Below are positions 13,401 to 25,476 of a stretch of DNA of 64,000 nt, in pieces (position 1 is the stretch's first letter; every line of letters begins with the position of its first letter). This DNA comes from Siderastrea radians (taxonomy: Eukaryota > Cnidaria > Anthozoa > Scleractinia > Rhizangiidae). The DNA is taken from NCBI GenBank assembly GCA_964017195.1, contig OZ024890.1, positions 70,237,376 through 70,301,375 of the forward strand. Direction: 5' to 3'. The notes under the pieces are model-generated. The model was not told the origin of the DNA, searched no databases, and was given only the letters and a program-made list of their open reading frames with translations. Both the position numbers and the translations under genes were made by a program.

Positions 13401-13810
13401 CAACTTATTATTTTTGTTTTGTTATCGTGTAATCACTAATTGTAATATGTATTGTATCCTCCTGTAACATCTTTTTCCTATTCCTTGTACAATTCTATTT
13501 ATACAAAAATCAATAAAATACAAAAAGGAGTGTTAACATTTTAAATGCTAATTTCGAAAATGTTTATTTCGAGACCGTTTCAGCTGAAAGGTTCCTGGCT
13601 AAAGAACTTGACGATGTATATTTCTTTAGTAGGGCTAATCTGGCATATTATATTAGACAACGACACGAGAATTACACGATGGGCGATCACACTAGAAATC
13701 GAAAACCTTAGATAAGAAGGATTCGCTCTGACAAAGGGCTATTTTAAAAACGCTCGAAACGTCAGCTTTCAATCTCTTTACGGTGGCCACAGTTTCAAAC
13801 CCCCTTGTTT
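13401..13810 (+). repeat. Retroelement-like 3' debris with a decayed hammerhead motif
   Basis: AATCAATAAAATACAAAAA at about 13510-13528 looks like a polyadenylated 3' end of a retroelement. Shortly after it, 13725-13766 reads CTGACAA, a GGGC/GCTC hairpin and GAAACGTC, a hammerhead-ribozyme layout with one core base (G8) changed to A. Boundaries are uncertain. Confidence 0.4.
13725..13766 (+). ncRNA. Decayed hammerhead ribozyme-like motif
   Basis: Core positions CTGACAA (13728-13734) and GAAA (13756-13759) flank a hairpin closed by GGGC/GCTC. The self-complementary ACGT and cleavage-site C follow. The A in place of the invariant G8 should abolish self-cleavage, and stem I is only about 3 bp. 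Confidence 0.4.
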
Positions 13811-13959
13811 GTTCGAAGATAACTGTGTCCCTAAAGTTTCCTTGAATTTGGACCTCGAAATATATTTCCGTGGATGTTTATTTTGAAGCTGAGAATAAAA
13901 ACTTTGGAGCATTTAGTAATATTCCCACTCCGTGACGCGCTTTGATGAATCTGTGATAG

Positions 13960-14224
13960 TGGGGGGTGGGGGGGGGGGACAGGGGGGCGTGAGACCGGGA
14001 GAAAAGGGGGCGGGAGGTGTACCGGAGGCGGGAGAAGAGGGGGCGGGAAGCGGGATTCCCAAGGTGGCGGGAAGCGGGAGAAAAAGAGAAAAATTACGCA
14101 ACATTGCGCAATATTTTGCAATCGAAAAAATGCAAAGGGGCGGGAGCCAACAAATAGAGGGCGGGAACCGGGATTAAAGGGTACGGGAAGCGGGAGGTTC
14201 AAACCCCCCTGTCCCCCCCCCCAC
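13960..14224 (+). mobile_element. hAT-like G-rich MITE, copy A
   Basis: The ends are G-rich and C-rich inverted repeats (GGGGACAGGGGGG and CCCCCCTGTCCCC). GTGATAG directly flanks both sides (13953-13959 and 14225-14231) as a target duplication. The interior contains many GGGAAGCGGGA-type motifs. A copy in the opposite orientation lies at 15516-15773. The apparent Gly- or Pro-rich frames across it are products of this composition. Confidence 0.7.
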
Positions 14225-14305
14225 GTGATAGCCCGGGTAAAAGGGCTAGTCAGCGGGTGAGCTTACTAGGCGGGTAACCTGGCTAGCCGGGGGCATACTC
14301 TATTT

Positions 14306-14469
14306 TAAGGACTGGACTGGACTATTAAAACGTGGACTGGTAAAACGAGGACTTGTAAAACAGGGACTAGTAAATTGCGGATTATTAAAACGCGGACTAG
14401 TAAAACGCGGACTGGTAAAACGCGGACTAGTAAAACACGGACTGGTAAAACGCGGGCTAGTAATGCAGG
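14306..14469 (+). repeat. 18-bp minisatellite, GGACTAGTAAAACGC units
   Basis: About nine degenerate tandem units of the form GGACTRGTAAAACGC. The same unit appears inverted at 17703-17755, together with (TCCAG)n. The two arrays may therefore be the ends of one 3.4-kb composite element that has received the nested insertions between them. Confidence 0.7.
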
Positions 14470-15364
14470 GTTCAATTCTACCTGTTACCATCCCTCCCCC
14501 CGGGCACACCCCCGGGGATTTGCAATTTTTTTCTTACTTGGCGGTCTATTCCCCACCCCCGGGCACGCAGAAAGAGACAATTCCCGACTCCCGGAACTCC
14601 TCATCGACCACAAATACGTTGTTTTGTGTTCAAAATTGATTTCCGTACAATAGCACAACCAGACGTTTTGACAAGAACTTAAACGCTTTTCTAGAGTTAA
14701 CTGAACGAAGGATATTACATAGTATTAAAAAACATGGACGCTACATTGAAAAAGAAAACTGAAGAAAAAGTCTAACCGCTCTCGCATTCGGCTGGCGAGT
14801 AAAGAAATGTTCTTCACCGCGTGTTTTATTCTAAATATAGCACATGCACAAAAGAGGTCCGGTGAGGAAATTGATGACAGCATTTTAAAGGAGTTTTTCT
14901 TAGCTTGTTTCACAAGAACACTGGACTGAGATCTCTGTTTAATATAAAGCCGTGCATTTGTTTCATACAAATACGCTGAAGAAATATTTCTATGTTTGTG
15001 ATGAACGCCATCCATTCGAGTACACATCAAACGCACCTTCGTTTAACAATTTATAATAAACGTACCTTTGAATACAGATTATAATTTCGAGAGATTATTC
15101 TTCTCCAACCAGTCTGCTACAAATTCTAGAGATTTTTCCTGGAAATAGACAGTCTTCTCTACGCTGTCCGGCGCCATTGTGTCAACTGAGAAGTGATAAG
15201 CTAGTGACGTGCTTCACAAGAAAAACGAGAAGTTATTTTCGATTTGCCCCGCCCCCCTACCCCCGGGACAAAACCGTTTCAGACAATTCCCCACCCCCGG
15301 GCCCGAAGGGCTGGACTTGTCCCGGGGGTTGCCCGGGGGGGGATGGTAACAGGTAAAATTGAAC
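14470..15364. mobile_element. TIR element with C-rich inverted ends
   Basis: The left end GTTCAATTCTACCTGTTACC and the right end (reverse complement GTTCAATTTTACCTGTTACC) are inverted copies over roughly 45 bp. Both run into CCCCGGGCA-rich sequence. ATGCA occurs just outside each end, a possible but imprecise duplication. No transposase frame was seen. Confidence 0.65.
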
Positions 15365-15515
15365 CATGCATAAAACGCAACAAAATACAGTCGAAGCTCT
15401 CGTAAGCGACCACCTCGGGAATTCAGCAAAGTGGTCGCAATTAAAGCGACCACGTGGTAAAACAATAGAGGGTGGTCGCTTAGGAAAGCTTTTAGCATAA
15501 AGCCTGCATATGTTG

Positions 15516-15773
15516 TGGGGGGGGGGACAGGGGGGTCCAAACCTCCCGCCTCCCGTACCTTGCAATCCCGGCTCCCGCCCCTTTTTTCTTGGCTTCCTCC
15601 CTTTTGTCCTTTTTCGATTGCGAAATATTATGCAATGTTGCGTAATTTCCTCCTATTTCTCCCGCTTCCCGCCCTTTTGGAACTCCCACCTCCCGCCCTT
15701 TCCTCTCCCGCCTCCCGTACCCCTCCCGCCCCTTATTCTCCCGGGCTCCCGACCCCCTGTCCCCCCCCGCCAC
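15516..15773 (-). mobile_element. hAT-like C-rich MITE, copy B (inverted relative to copy A)
   Basis: Reverse-complement relative of the element at 13960-14224, sharing interior motifs such as the ATTGCGAAATATT block. TATGTTG flanks both ends (15509-15515 and 15774-15780), an independent target duplication. It has landed inside another repeat carrying the motif GTAAGCGACCACC. Confidence 0.7.
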
Positions 15774-15986
15774 TATGTTGATGGTCACTCATAGTACTGT
15801 AGCAAAAATATTAAATAATTTTTATTGCCTATTTCAGAAGAGGATCGCGTATATACAAGTCAACGAACCATCAGTGCTTATGCTATGTATTAATTTGATC
15901 ATGCAAGAAGTGAGTGCTTTTTTTAAAGTGTTGACTGAGTGGCCGCAGTCGCTTAAGGGAGAGGTTGCTTACGCAATCTCTCGTTC

Positions 15987-16840
15987 AAAGAACTTCTCAA
16001 GTGACCTGATAATCAAGTTATCATAATTCCTAACAGAAGAATAATACTAAGAGTCAGTAATAAAGATCCGACATGACATGTCGTCCTTAAAAAACACTAG
16101 AAACAAATGTTGCTGAATTTAAAACCAATAAAAATTAATTTTGTTGAATCGATGTTATGGCTGTGGCAATTCCTTGAAATCAGAAGGTACCACTCCACAC
16201 CCGCCTCATGACCTTGTTTCAACCACAAGACTTCACCGACGGTATTACAAGGGGGGACGGCAACACACGTCACCTGATATTTCCTCTGTATACTACCATG
16301 TAAGCCCTTACTGCAGCAGAGTAACCTTCCCCTCCTTCCAACCAAATTTATGCCGAATACCATCCGATCTACAGCCATTTCTTCTCCCTGAACACAAGCA
16401 AATGATTGTCGAAAGGCTCGCTGTTATCTTCTAGTTGGACTGTGATCTGTAAGATCATGACACTATATTATATTCCTGTTGACGTTTACATAGTTTGTGG
16501 AAGCGTCTAACATCGAACCCTATAAATTCTTTATCATTGTGTGACGACGCATAACTCTTCATAGAGCTATGTAGTGTCTCGGATTGGTTGTGTACTGTGG
16601 TCCGAATTCTCTCTCGCAGGGATGAATTAAGCATGTGACATAAGACATTTGTTTAAAGTGTTATATGTTTCTATTCACTGTAGTTTGGGGTTGTTCTTCT
16701 CGATCGTGAAATTCGAAAATTTCAACTAATTACGTTTTCTAGCAAGTTATAGATCAGGTTGTTGTAAATCAGAATTTATCGTCTATGTTTCTGTTAGAAA
16801 TCACGATAACTTGATTATCAGGTCACTTGAGAAGTTCTTT
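15987..16840. mobile_element. TIR element with about 50-bp arms
   Basis: The arm 15987-16039 (AAAGAACTTCTCAAGTGACC and onward) is repeated in inverted form at about 16788-16840. The match includes the AACTTGATTATCAGG core. The interior is about 750 bp and non-coding as far as I can see. Confidence 0.7.
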
Positions 16841-16952
16841 TAACTCTTTTCCGTCAAGAGTTGTATTTTCCCGACGTTGAAGTCGGGAACCATTGAGCCA
16901 CTTGTGACGTCATCATTTTTGACGTCATCAGATTGTTTTGATAAGCGGCTAA

Positions 16953-17163
16953 GGCCCAGTTCAGACGCCGTACCTCTCATGTGCCGTACCAAATACATTT
17001 TCGTTCCTAGGTCGTATTTAGCGGCAAGATTTGCCCTACCCTGAGATTTTGACTTGCCTAATTGAAATCTGTCGAAAAAAACTAATTTGGACACCGCACA
17101 ACAGCCAAATAACTACGTACTACTTGGTACGGCACATGAGAGGTACGGCGTTTGAACTGGGCC
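16953..17163. mobile_element. PIF/Harbinger-type MITE, TAA target site
   Basis: The terminal inverted repeats are GGCCCAGTTCARACGCCGTA extending to about 38 bp, nearly identical at both ends. TAA lies directly outside each end (16950-16952 and 17164-17166), the three-base duplication typical of PIF/Harbinger elements. Length is 211 bp, with no coding capacity. Confidence 0.75.
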
Positions 17164-17702
17164 TAACACAGCAAGGACAGATTCATCCATACGTGTGTCC
17201 GTTTTGAATATCGACCAAATTCTGGCAGAGCTATACCAGAAAAAACGTGTCCAATTTTGGCTGCAAAGTTGGTGGTAAAATAGGCCAAGCCACCTAGTTG
17301 GTCAATGTTCCATTTCCAGGTTTTTAGAAGGGCTGAGGCCAAAACCTTTCCAGTGGATAGAAAGGCGATTGAGGGTAGAAGATAAAGAGAAAAGAAAGGG
17401 AGAGAAAAAGGAAAGCAAAAGAAGCGAGAAATTAGAAATGAATCAGCAAAAAAACAGAATGCAAATTTTGGCTTATGCGCATGGGTGAAAGCAAACTATT
17501 GTACAATTTACAACAGAAGCTGGCTCAAAATTTAGCTAAATTGTAAGAAAACGCCTTTGTAGCAAAGTTTAGTGACATTTGGCAATATAGCACTTAAAAA
17601 AGCCGCTTTAGCGGTAAAAAATGCGTTTTTCTAAGGAAAAAACGCTGACGGGAAATAAATGAGAGATTATCGTTTAAAAAAAGAGGAATATTTCGTTGCA
17701 TT

Positions 17703-17755
17703 TTACTAGTCCGCGTTTCACTAGTCCAGTCCAGTCCAGTCCAGTCCACGAAATA
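17703..17755 (-). repeat. Inverted copy of the GGACTAGTAAAACGC minisatellite
   Basis: The reverse complement of the units at 14306-14469, joined to four TCCAG repeats. It may mark the right end of a composite element spanning about 14.3-17.75 kb. Confidence 0.6.
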
Positions 17756-18373
17756 CAGTAGGCCCTAGCTGGGTCATGGCTTTCAGTTTCCTTGTAAGGC
17801 AAAAAGCACTCCCTAACTAAGTTTCGAGTTTGTTATTATCATATGCGCTCGACTTTTATTCACTGTTCACTTTACTTGCTTTTGTTTGTTCTATCTTTGG
17901 TGAAAACTTCCCTTTCCCTTTCTGTTTCTATTTATTCTTTTTTCCAAGAAAGACCCGGACATAGGTGAGTTCCCCCGAGGCCAAAACAATATCAGGACGA
18001 TTTTTCCCAAGGCGGAAAAAATCGACCGGATATCGACACACCTTTTGAACAGTGACAAACAACAACAGCTCTCAACTTTATACGTCAAAATGACTCCCTT
18101 GCACAAATTAAAAGAAAGATCAAAGTAGCTGGAAGTCGACAACAAAAGAGCTTTGAAAATACATTCCCCGCTTTCACGTTACTTTTGTTTTCTATTTCTA
18201 CACCCTCTTCTAACTTGTTTGGAATGTTCATTATCGATGACGTAATCCTGCCCTGTGCTCGCATATCCTGGAAACGCGAAAGCGAGGCACTCAGCTTGGC
18301 CGCCATATTTGTTCGCAAGGTGAACCATTCCGTGAAAACAGCATTGCAGTTTTTAGAGTGTTTTACAGCCGAC
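17756..18373 (+). promoter_or_regulatory. MOB1 upstream region and 5' UTR
   Basis: This is the spacer before the MOB1 start codon. No TATA box or other decisive core promoter element was recognised, so the region is defined by position only. Confidence 0.3.
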
Positions 18374-21300
18374 ATGAGCTTTCTTTTGTAAGTTTCAACC
18401 CTTCTTTGATCGTTCAATTGGGGATTGGTTCAGATGTAACGAATACTTGTAGATCTGCCGGCTGATAACCGCAAAATTGAGATGCGATCGCCCTTTGTGT
18501 GTCACTTGCAAGAGTCACCCGAAGGTGAAAAATCACGGCGCTATTTTCGTTTTTTTTCTCCAGCGGTGGTCGTTCCACGAAGACCTTCAAGCCGAAGAAG
18601 AACATCCCTGAAGGGACCCACCAGTATGATCTGATGAAACAGGCGGCTGCGACACTGGGAAGTGGCAATTTACGTCTTGCTGTTATGCTACCTGAAGGAG
18701 AGGATTTGAACGAATGGGTCGCTGTGAATAGTACGTTTGAAATCCGTCATTCCTTCATGCATTTCCTCGTTTTAACCCTCTATATTCTTTGAAACCGTTG
18801 AAAACGAACAGTGTCTCAGTAAAGTGCTGTTGAAGAGCTTTTAGTTGATGGTATATAGGTTATTTAACCTATAAGCTTACCGTGTCCCGTCTCAAAACTT
18901 GGTTGTAGAGGACTCAAATGTTCTTGGATTAAACAGGGTTACTACGTGAACTATTTATTTTGTTTTACAAACAACGTAAAATTATACTTGCGCAGGTTAT
19001 ATGTGCATGGTTTTGCGTCAATACTGTTGAGAAGTAAAACAGATCTCAAGGTTGTAAAAATAACAAAACTTGAGATTACATATCCTGCCGCCTTTTAATA
19101 TATCCAATGTTGGTTACTTGTGTTTTGCTTATTTTCAGCTGTGGACTTCTTTAATCAAATCAACATGTTGTATGGAACAATAACAGAGTTCTGCACAGCT
19201 GAATCCTGTCCCGTCATGTCAGCTGGGCCAAAGTAAGTAGTAACAGTAAATGTACACAGAAGTTTGGATAGACAAGCTTATATCATAGTTGAACATTGTG
19301 ATATTGGTTTTGTACAGTGAGACACAGTGTTCAATCTAGAAATTAGTCAAAGTGGGTCATATGTCCCACATGTCATTTTAAATTGAGTCATTCTAAAAAT
19401 GGTCTGGGTCAAAGTAATTTTCTTGCATGAACAGTTGCTGAAGCTGTTGGCTCGTGAAGCTCTCTTCCGATCTTTCACCATCCTTCTCTGGTCCTTCTTT
19501 GTCGTTCTCAGGAGGTTCAACGGCCCTTCTCTTTTCGATAAAAAATGTTAGCTTTTGTTGTCGTTTCATGTTAATTTTACAAAGAAGAGCAATCGAACTG
19601 TGAAAAACATTGGAATTGCGTGGAACGCCTGGTACAGAAAGTACTCGTAAGCACGCATTTTTTTCTTTTATTTATTGCCCAATGCCCGCTACTTGGTAAG
19701 TACTTCTATGTGAGGTAACTTGTTTTCTTTCTTTTTTTTTTTTGCGTCAGTATGACACCACGATCATTTCATTTTGCGTCAGGATATAATTTGCCGCATC
19801 AATGACGCAAAGACGCGGCCTAGATTGAACACTGGAGACAAAAATTAAAACTAATTTTACAAAGTACGGGTATTGTGTAAAATAGCTGTGAGCCATGTAA
19901 TCTGGTAAGACTAAGTAGACATTCTCAGTGGTATATTGAAATTTTTAAATAAATGTGATTGGCTCAATCATTATTGACAAAGCTGATAGTCACCAGCTGC
20001 AAGTGCTATGTCCAGATAGATAGACAGACAGACAGCTGGATGAATTCCTTTATAGTTAAGTTACAAATTGTCAGAATTAGATTCTAAAATTCTGAAACTA
20101 ATACTTGAAACTACAAAATGATCATACTTACAATCAAAGTACTTATATTAATTGAGCTATAAAGAAGTGCAATATTTTGTAAATGTGTCCTAAATATTGC
20201 TGTGTTCTCATTGCAGTAATTTAACTGTGTACTAAAGCAATAACTTTAGTTTACTTGTGCATATATAGTTTGTGAGCAATAGTCAATTAATTTTGGGCTT
20301 TACCTGAGTGTAAGAAACTGTGAAACTCACGGATTACAGAAAACAAAGGCTACAAAACTTTTTAAACAATTTAGTGTACAGCAAAACAATAGCATATAAT
20401 ACAAAGCAAATCTTGTCAGGCTCTTCACTGAAGTAAACCCTCAATTTTATTGTTGTGCTTGATGATCATAGAAAACATGGCCTCATCACCAGATAGTTAA
20501 ATAGCTAATAACTTATAAACTGAGACAGAGTACAGTTCAATACTCATAAATTATTTCAAAATTGGTGTTGCATACTCTATTTTATTACATGGGTGTTTTC
20601 TTTATTATCAGTAAGTTTGAAAAGTGGTTCTTCTCAAAGGGATTTTCAGGTGCAATATTTGTGTCAAAACTAATATATAATCAACTGTAATAAAAAGTAT
20701 ATGCTTTTATTGAAATTTGCATTATGTAGTTTCAGTCTTATGTAGGGCAATAGTATTGAATCGTGGATGTACAATCATTTGCCTCATGTGCACCTGGTAT
20801 TTGTCTCAGAGAAAATTTGTATTTTGTCAAATTTACCCATGTTCAGACCCTACAGTAAATGATAGGTAGAATTCTGGCTGACATAAAATTAATACGGGCC
20901 TCTAATTCCCTATAAGTCTAAAACAGTAGGATTAACACTGTTAATCGGTTTTGCCGTTATCAGTATTAAGGAGATTCCTGTGCTTTGTTAATGCCTCTTT
21001 AGTTTAACTCAGTCCACACTTCACTTAACCTCTTTTTTTTCAGGTTTGAATACCTTTGGGCAGATGGGACAACCATTAAAAAACCTATTAAATGTTCAGC
21101 ACCAAAATATATTGACTATCTTATGACGTGGGTCCAAGATCAACTTGATGATGAGACACTGTTTCCATCAAAAATTGGTGAGTTGTTTTCTTGACATTTA
21201 TTTGCTTCTTCACCATGTACCACAAAAAGTAAATCAGAAAAAAACTGTTTTGATTAATGTAGTGATCAGTTCAAAAGAAAAGGTTGTCATAAGTTGAACC

Positions 21301-22623
21301 TAATGTACATGAAGACCTGTGCTTAAGCCTTTGCTAGGCAACAAAACATTTTCTGTCATTAAAGATGCGTTTATTGTTCATCGTGGTGTAAGATAGGCAA
21401 GATGAACGTTTATTGGTTTGTCTCACGATGGAATCGCTTTGAGTTGTTGATCGCGACGTTTCGACTGCAATACTGCTAGTCTTCATCAGGCGATGAGGTC
21501 GATTGTTTACTTGTCGCTATTTGTGTGGTTTGGACCAGCAAAAGCACATCATCTGAAGTACAGTACTTGTCCAGTATTTGGCTGGACTAAACAATAATTT
21601 TGATTTTGGTGGTGTCATGGTGATTGTGTAAAGACAATGTCAGGCCATGTCATGCATCAAGCATGGGTGCTGAGGAAGAGGCATTGTCAAATATAGCACT
21701 AGTGGGCATTGTAATATCCATGCACAGATTCAACTCTCTTACATGCACAGAGACCCCAGTTTGTCTTCTAATAGATAACTCTCTTTATCCATTATCTTTG
21801 TTCTGTGAAAACATGAATAAAATCTCTTTGTGTAAGTCTGGATTTTTTCAAATTTTCTGCCCTGCATGCACTGTCAAATTCCAATATTTTTTTTATTTTT
21901 AAGTGGTATGACATTTACGAATGACTATCCTAAAGGTCGAGCTTTCAAATGTATTGCAGTGCGCATTCGAAAATGCCACATTGATGTTTGTGCAATATAA
22001 AACTCATTAAAGTTGAGTTAACTTAAGTTAAGGTTGAGCTTAATTGAAAGGATGACCACTTAGCTGACGTTTGACTAAGAAAATGGGTCTCCACTTACAA
22101 CCCTTGAGGCCGTGAATCAGAGGGCCAAGTTTTAACAATTAGGGTATTTTTCCACACACTTTATCTCCAACTTGAAGTTGGTGACCCTTGTTGTTTGCAT
22201 TTCTGATGTGGATAACTATTAGCAAAGGTATGGAAGCAGTTTGTGCGGTAGAAGATTTTTAAGGAACAGGGTGATTTTGTCACAACAAGAGTCTCTAATC
22301 AAGGAAGATACGTAGAATTAAAAAAATTCAATGATAGCTTTTCCACTCTCATGTGTATTTGCTCTGTTTTAATAACAGGTGTTCCATTTCCAAAGAATTT
22401 CCTCTCAATCGCCAAGACAATCCTTAAGCGGCTGTTCAGAGTGTATGCCCATATCTATCATCAGCATTTCCTTCATATTGTTGGCCTGGGAGAGGAAGCA
22501 CACCTCAACACATCATTCAAACACTTCATGTTCTTTGTTCAAGAATTCAGTCTGGTAGACAAGAGAGAGCTTGCCCCACTTACAGAACTTATAGAAAGAC
22601 TTACAAACAAGGATAAAGTCTAG
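18374..22623 (+). CDS. MOB1: MOB kinase activator 1 (MOB1A/B homologue)
   Basis: Hippo-pathway co-activator: phosphorylated by MST/Hippo, it binds and activates LATS/NDR kinases in the cytoplasm. Exons: 18374-18387, 18564-18730, 19139-19232, 21044-21177 and 22379-22623 (stop TAG). All have GT/AG junctions and matching phase, giving 217 residues against 216 in human MOB1A. The first exon codes only MSFLF, which is why no long frame marks the start. The Zn2+ ligands Cys79, Cys84, His161 and His166 are all present ([14 protein letters not shown]). The phospho-acceptor threonines Thr12 and Thr35 are conserved in KTFKP and AAATLGSG. No truncation or odd residues. The gene is intact and the identification is essentially certain from near-identity along the whole length. 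Confidence 0.97.
19325..19834. mobile_element. TIR element in MOB1 intron 3
   Basis: The ends CAGTGTTCAATCTAG (19325) and CTAGATTGAACACTG (to 19834) are inverted copies. GAGACA lies immediately outside both ends (19319-19324 and 19835-19840). The CAGTG terminus is hAT-like, but the visible duplication is 6 bp instead of 8. No transposase was seen. Confidence 0.65.
21450..21494 (-). ncRNA. Hammerhead ribozyme-like motif (Penelope-type), minus strand
   Basis: Read on the minus strand: ATCGC (stem I), CTGATGA core, a stem-loop closed by GACT/AGTC, GAAA, self-complementary ACGT, cleavage-site C, then GCGAT closing stem I. All invariant core bases are present. One unpaired A lies between the core and stem II, unlike the textbook form. 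The short palindromic stem III is known from Penelope-like elements and would favour dimers. It lies in MOB1 intron 4, antisense to the gene. Confidence 0.6.
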
Positions 22624-23754
22624 CTGTCTTCCTGTTGAAGTAGAGTGAAACAGACTGTTTACTTTGAACTTGCATCTTCTGGCAAGTGTTGTATGTACAA
22701 AACGGGGGGATTGTAAATTCATGGACGTTCAAGCTTTGTAGAAAGGTGTTGCTTTACTCTGATCAAGCATAAGATTGCAATTAAGCTTTCTCACCCTTAC
22801 AAAAGCTAAGAGAAAGCTATTTGAGGAAAGGTCCTTTCTTAGCAAGGTTCATTGTAAGATAACAAATAATGTATAAAGCATAATCTTAATTATTCCTCAC
22901 TTTGTTCATAACAGGGCTGAATCAGTGAAAAATAGGTTGGTGAAAAATGGGTTAACGGTGATTGATCAACATTATAACTTTTGTGGTGTTAAACAATGTT
23001 GAACTCATTATTTTGTTGTTGTTGCTGTTGTTATTTTTGACTGAAAACAAGACATAGTCTTGCGCTGTTTCAAACTTACTGATAAGTTACAAACATTACA
23101 ATTCACGGACATCACAGTGTCCACAAGTCGTTAGTTATGGGGAAAAGGTTGCTTTAAACAATATCTTGGTGTTGAATTATTTTAATTATTTTTTCGAAAT
23201 TTATAGATCCGCACAGCTGCTTTCTCTGGCTTTCTAACTAAAGGCAATTAATTAGAATCCATCAGATTCCTCCACAACAACAAGGGTATACAGTAGTCAC
23301 TAGTGTGACTGATATGCTACCTTTTGATTTGTTTCCAATTTAAATGAAGGACTGGTCACAGGTTTGCATCAGTCTCTCTTTTCTTGCCTGTGGCCTACAA
23401 TTTATTTGAAGAACAGCCCCACATTGCCTTGATTTTGGAGAAAATTCCTTGAGAAAGGACAGCTTTTCCCTTACTATATGCACTGCTCTGCTACCCTTAA
23501 TTGTTTCCATTCACTAACTATTACATTGACATTTAGTTTTCACTAAAAACCTGAAGCATCTGAGCAAACACATTAAGCACCCTAAAGTCTTTCACAAGGC
23601 AGTTATTCTCTTAGCCATTCAATTATTGCAAGACATATAATATTATAAGCAGACTTACAGTAACTGTTGATTATGATTACTAACTGTACCTATTTTGAAT
23701 CAAGTAACAATGTATTGAGTACATAGTATTCCACTGAGCTGTCTAGTGATATTT
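22624..23754 (+). other. MOB1 3' UTR and spacer
   Basis: AT-rich, with no conserved frame. No canonical AATAAA was found close to the stop. The first clear one downstream is at 25215-25220, so either a variant signal is used or the UTR is long. Confidence 0.35.
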
Positions 23755-24144
23755 CAGGGTCCCAAAGGGCTCCAGGGTGAAATATATACCTGGCTCCAGG
23801 GCTCAAAGACAGAAAATGTGGGGCCCTAGGGCTCCATGGCTGTACTCTAGGGCTCCATTTGGCCAGAATCATCATTTTTGTCCATGCTCCAAGTAGGAAA
23901 AGGCTTTGGGCTCCGGGCTCGAGGGTAAAAAATACACCTGGCTCCAGGGCTCAAAGACAGAAAATGTGGGGCTCTAGGGCTCCATGGCTGTACTCTAGGG
24001 CTCCTTTTGGCCAGAATCATCCTTTTTGTCTGTGCTCCAAGTAGAAAAAGGCTTTGGGCTCCGGGCTTCGGGTTCCATGGCAAAAAATTCGGGGCTCCAG
24101 GGCTCCAAGCCCCCCCCCCCCCCCCTCCGCCCTTTGAGACCCTG
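23755..24144. mobile_element. TIR element with about 148-bp internal tandem duplication
   Basis: The ends CAGGGTCCCAAAGGG and CCCTTTGAGACCCTG are inverted copies. The interior holds two copies of a unit of about 148 bp, rich in GGGCTCCAGGGCTC, starting near 23790 and 23938. A C18 run precedes the right end. A hAT relationship is possible from the CAGGG termini; no clear duplication was seen. Confidence 0.6.
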
Positions 24145-25264
24145 ATGTGTTCTTTTGTAATAATTATTTTAAAGGGACTGTGTCACTGGGAGTTTTTCCC
24201 ACAAACCTATGCTTAAATTATGATTAACTTCTTTCACTCGCACACAAAATGCTCCTAGCACTCCAAGAGGAGGATACTGCAAAGAGAGCAAACCAAAATT
24301 AGTTTTAAATGATTTTTGTGAGATGCAACTGCAGAACTTGAAAAAGTTGGCCCAGCATTTCCAAGTTACAATCCATTTCCTTCTGTAGCCAAAGACCTTT
24401 TGCTAAAATAGCAAAAATACATTGTAGTTCCTTTAATGTGGTGCTGCATTTGGCAAAATTGTGTCACAAGCACAAGACCTTGTAAAAACATAACCTGCAA
24501 GGGGCATTGCAATCATTTTGCAATCTTGCAAGTTCTTCTCCAAACATAATGATTTATAAATAATGCTACAAAGCTAGAATGAGTAACTTGCTGTTTATTG
24601 TAAACTTGTGCAATGTGCCAGTTTATTTTCTTACTCCACTGAACATAAGAAATATTACAGTTATGTTTCAGAAGCCCTCCCCTTCTCCCTCACCAAGTGA
24701 TTTGTGATCTTGCGTTCAAAATACTGTTCTTGATATGTGTAGACTAACCATCTAAATGGCAACAATTTAATTTTGTATTATACACCTAGAATGGAAGGGC
24801 TGGGTGCTGGTGTTAACACTTTCTCTCTTTTTTTTTCACATAAAAAAGGCCAAACTAGACAAAACAAAAATGGTTCAATGTTTTACTCTTGAATCCAAGG
24901 CTGCCAGCAGAAAAGCAGCCAAATTTGAGCAAAACAAAGATGTTAAGGTGGTTATTTCCCCAGCCCTTTTATCATTAACACTACAATGTTAAAATATGTT
25001 GCAAAAAGATTTGGGAAAGTTAATTAATTATAGTGAAACCCAAAACTTTTTCTTGATAGTAAATAATTAGTTTTGTATTTTGCTAAACAAAGTATGGTAT
25101 GTGCATAAGTCCAGCAAATAGTTTAACATAGTAATGTAAAGTTTTTGATAGATTTCTTATTGACTGTTGGTGTTATTTTCAGTGTATTGATAGACTCTAA
25201 AATCCTTTTGAGAAAATAAAGAAAAAGCTCAACTGAGAACTTGTGTGACTGGAAGTACCATAAA
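24145..25264. other. Intergenic, nothing recognised
   Basis: AT-rich spacer between MOB1 and MAT, with no recognised gene. AATAAA at 25215-25220 could serve as a distal MOB1 poly(A) signal. Confidence 0.35.
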
Positions 25265-25476
25265 TTAACCCTGTAAGCCCAATACCAGTATGCATATTCT
25301 CCTTACTGTTCCCCATATATTTCTTATGGTACTAGTTGGGAGAATTTGCTGAAACATCAAGACGTTTCATCTTGTTGATCATTTCCTTCAATCTCATGAC
25401 CCGTGTGTTTGATCAAGTAGGAATGTTGTAAGAAGAAAATAGATGCTTGTCACTATTTTGGGGCTTAAAGGGTTAA
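25265..25476. mobile_element. TTAA MITE, family M copy 1
   Basis: TTAACCCTGTAAGCCC on the left and GGGGCTTAAAGGGTTAA on the right are inverted ends with TTAA at the edges. The interior contains CAATCTCATGACCCGTGTGTTT, shared with the copies at 26390-26596 and 52341-52525. Length about 212 bp. Confidence 0.7.

Noticed and set aside
14306..14469. Regularly spaced repeats resembling a CRISPR array
   Set aside because: The units are contiguous 18-bp degenerate repeats without unique spacers, in an animal genome.
13831..15794. Long Pro-rich and Gly-rich frames on both strands
   Set aside because: They coincide with the two G/C-run MITEs and are caused by composition.
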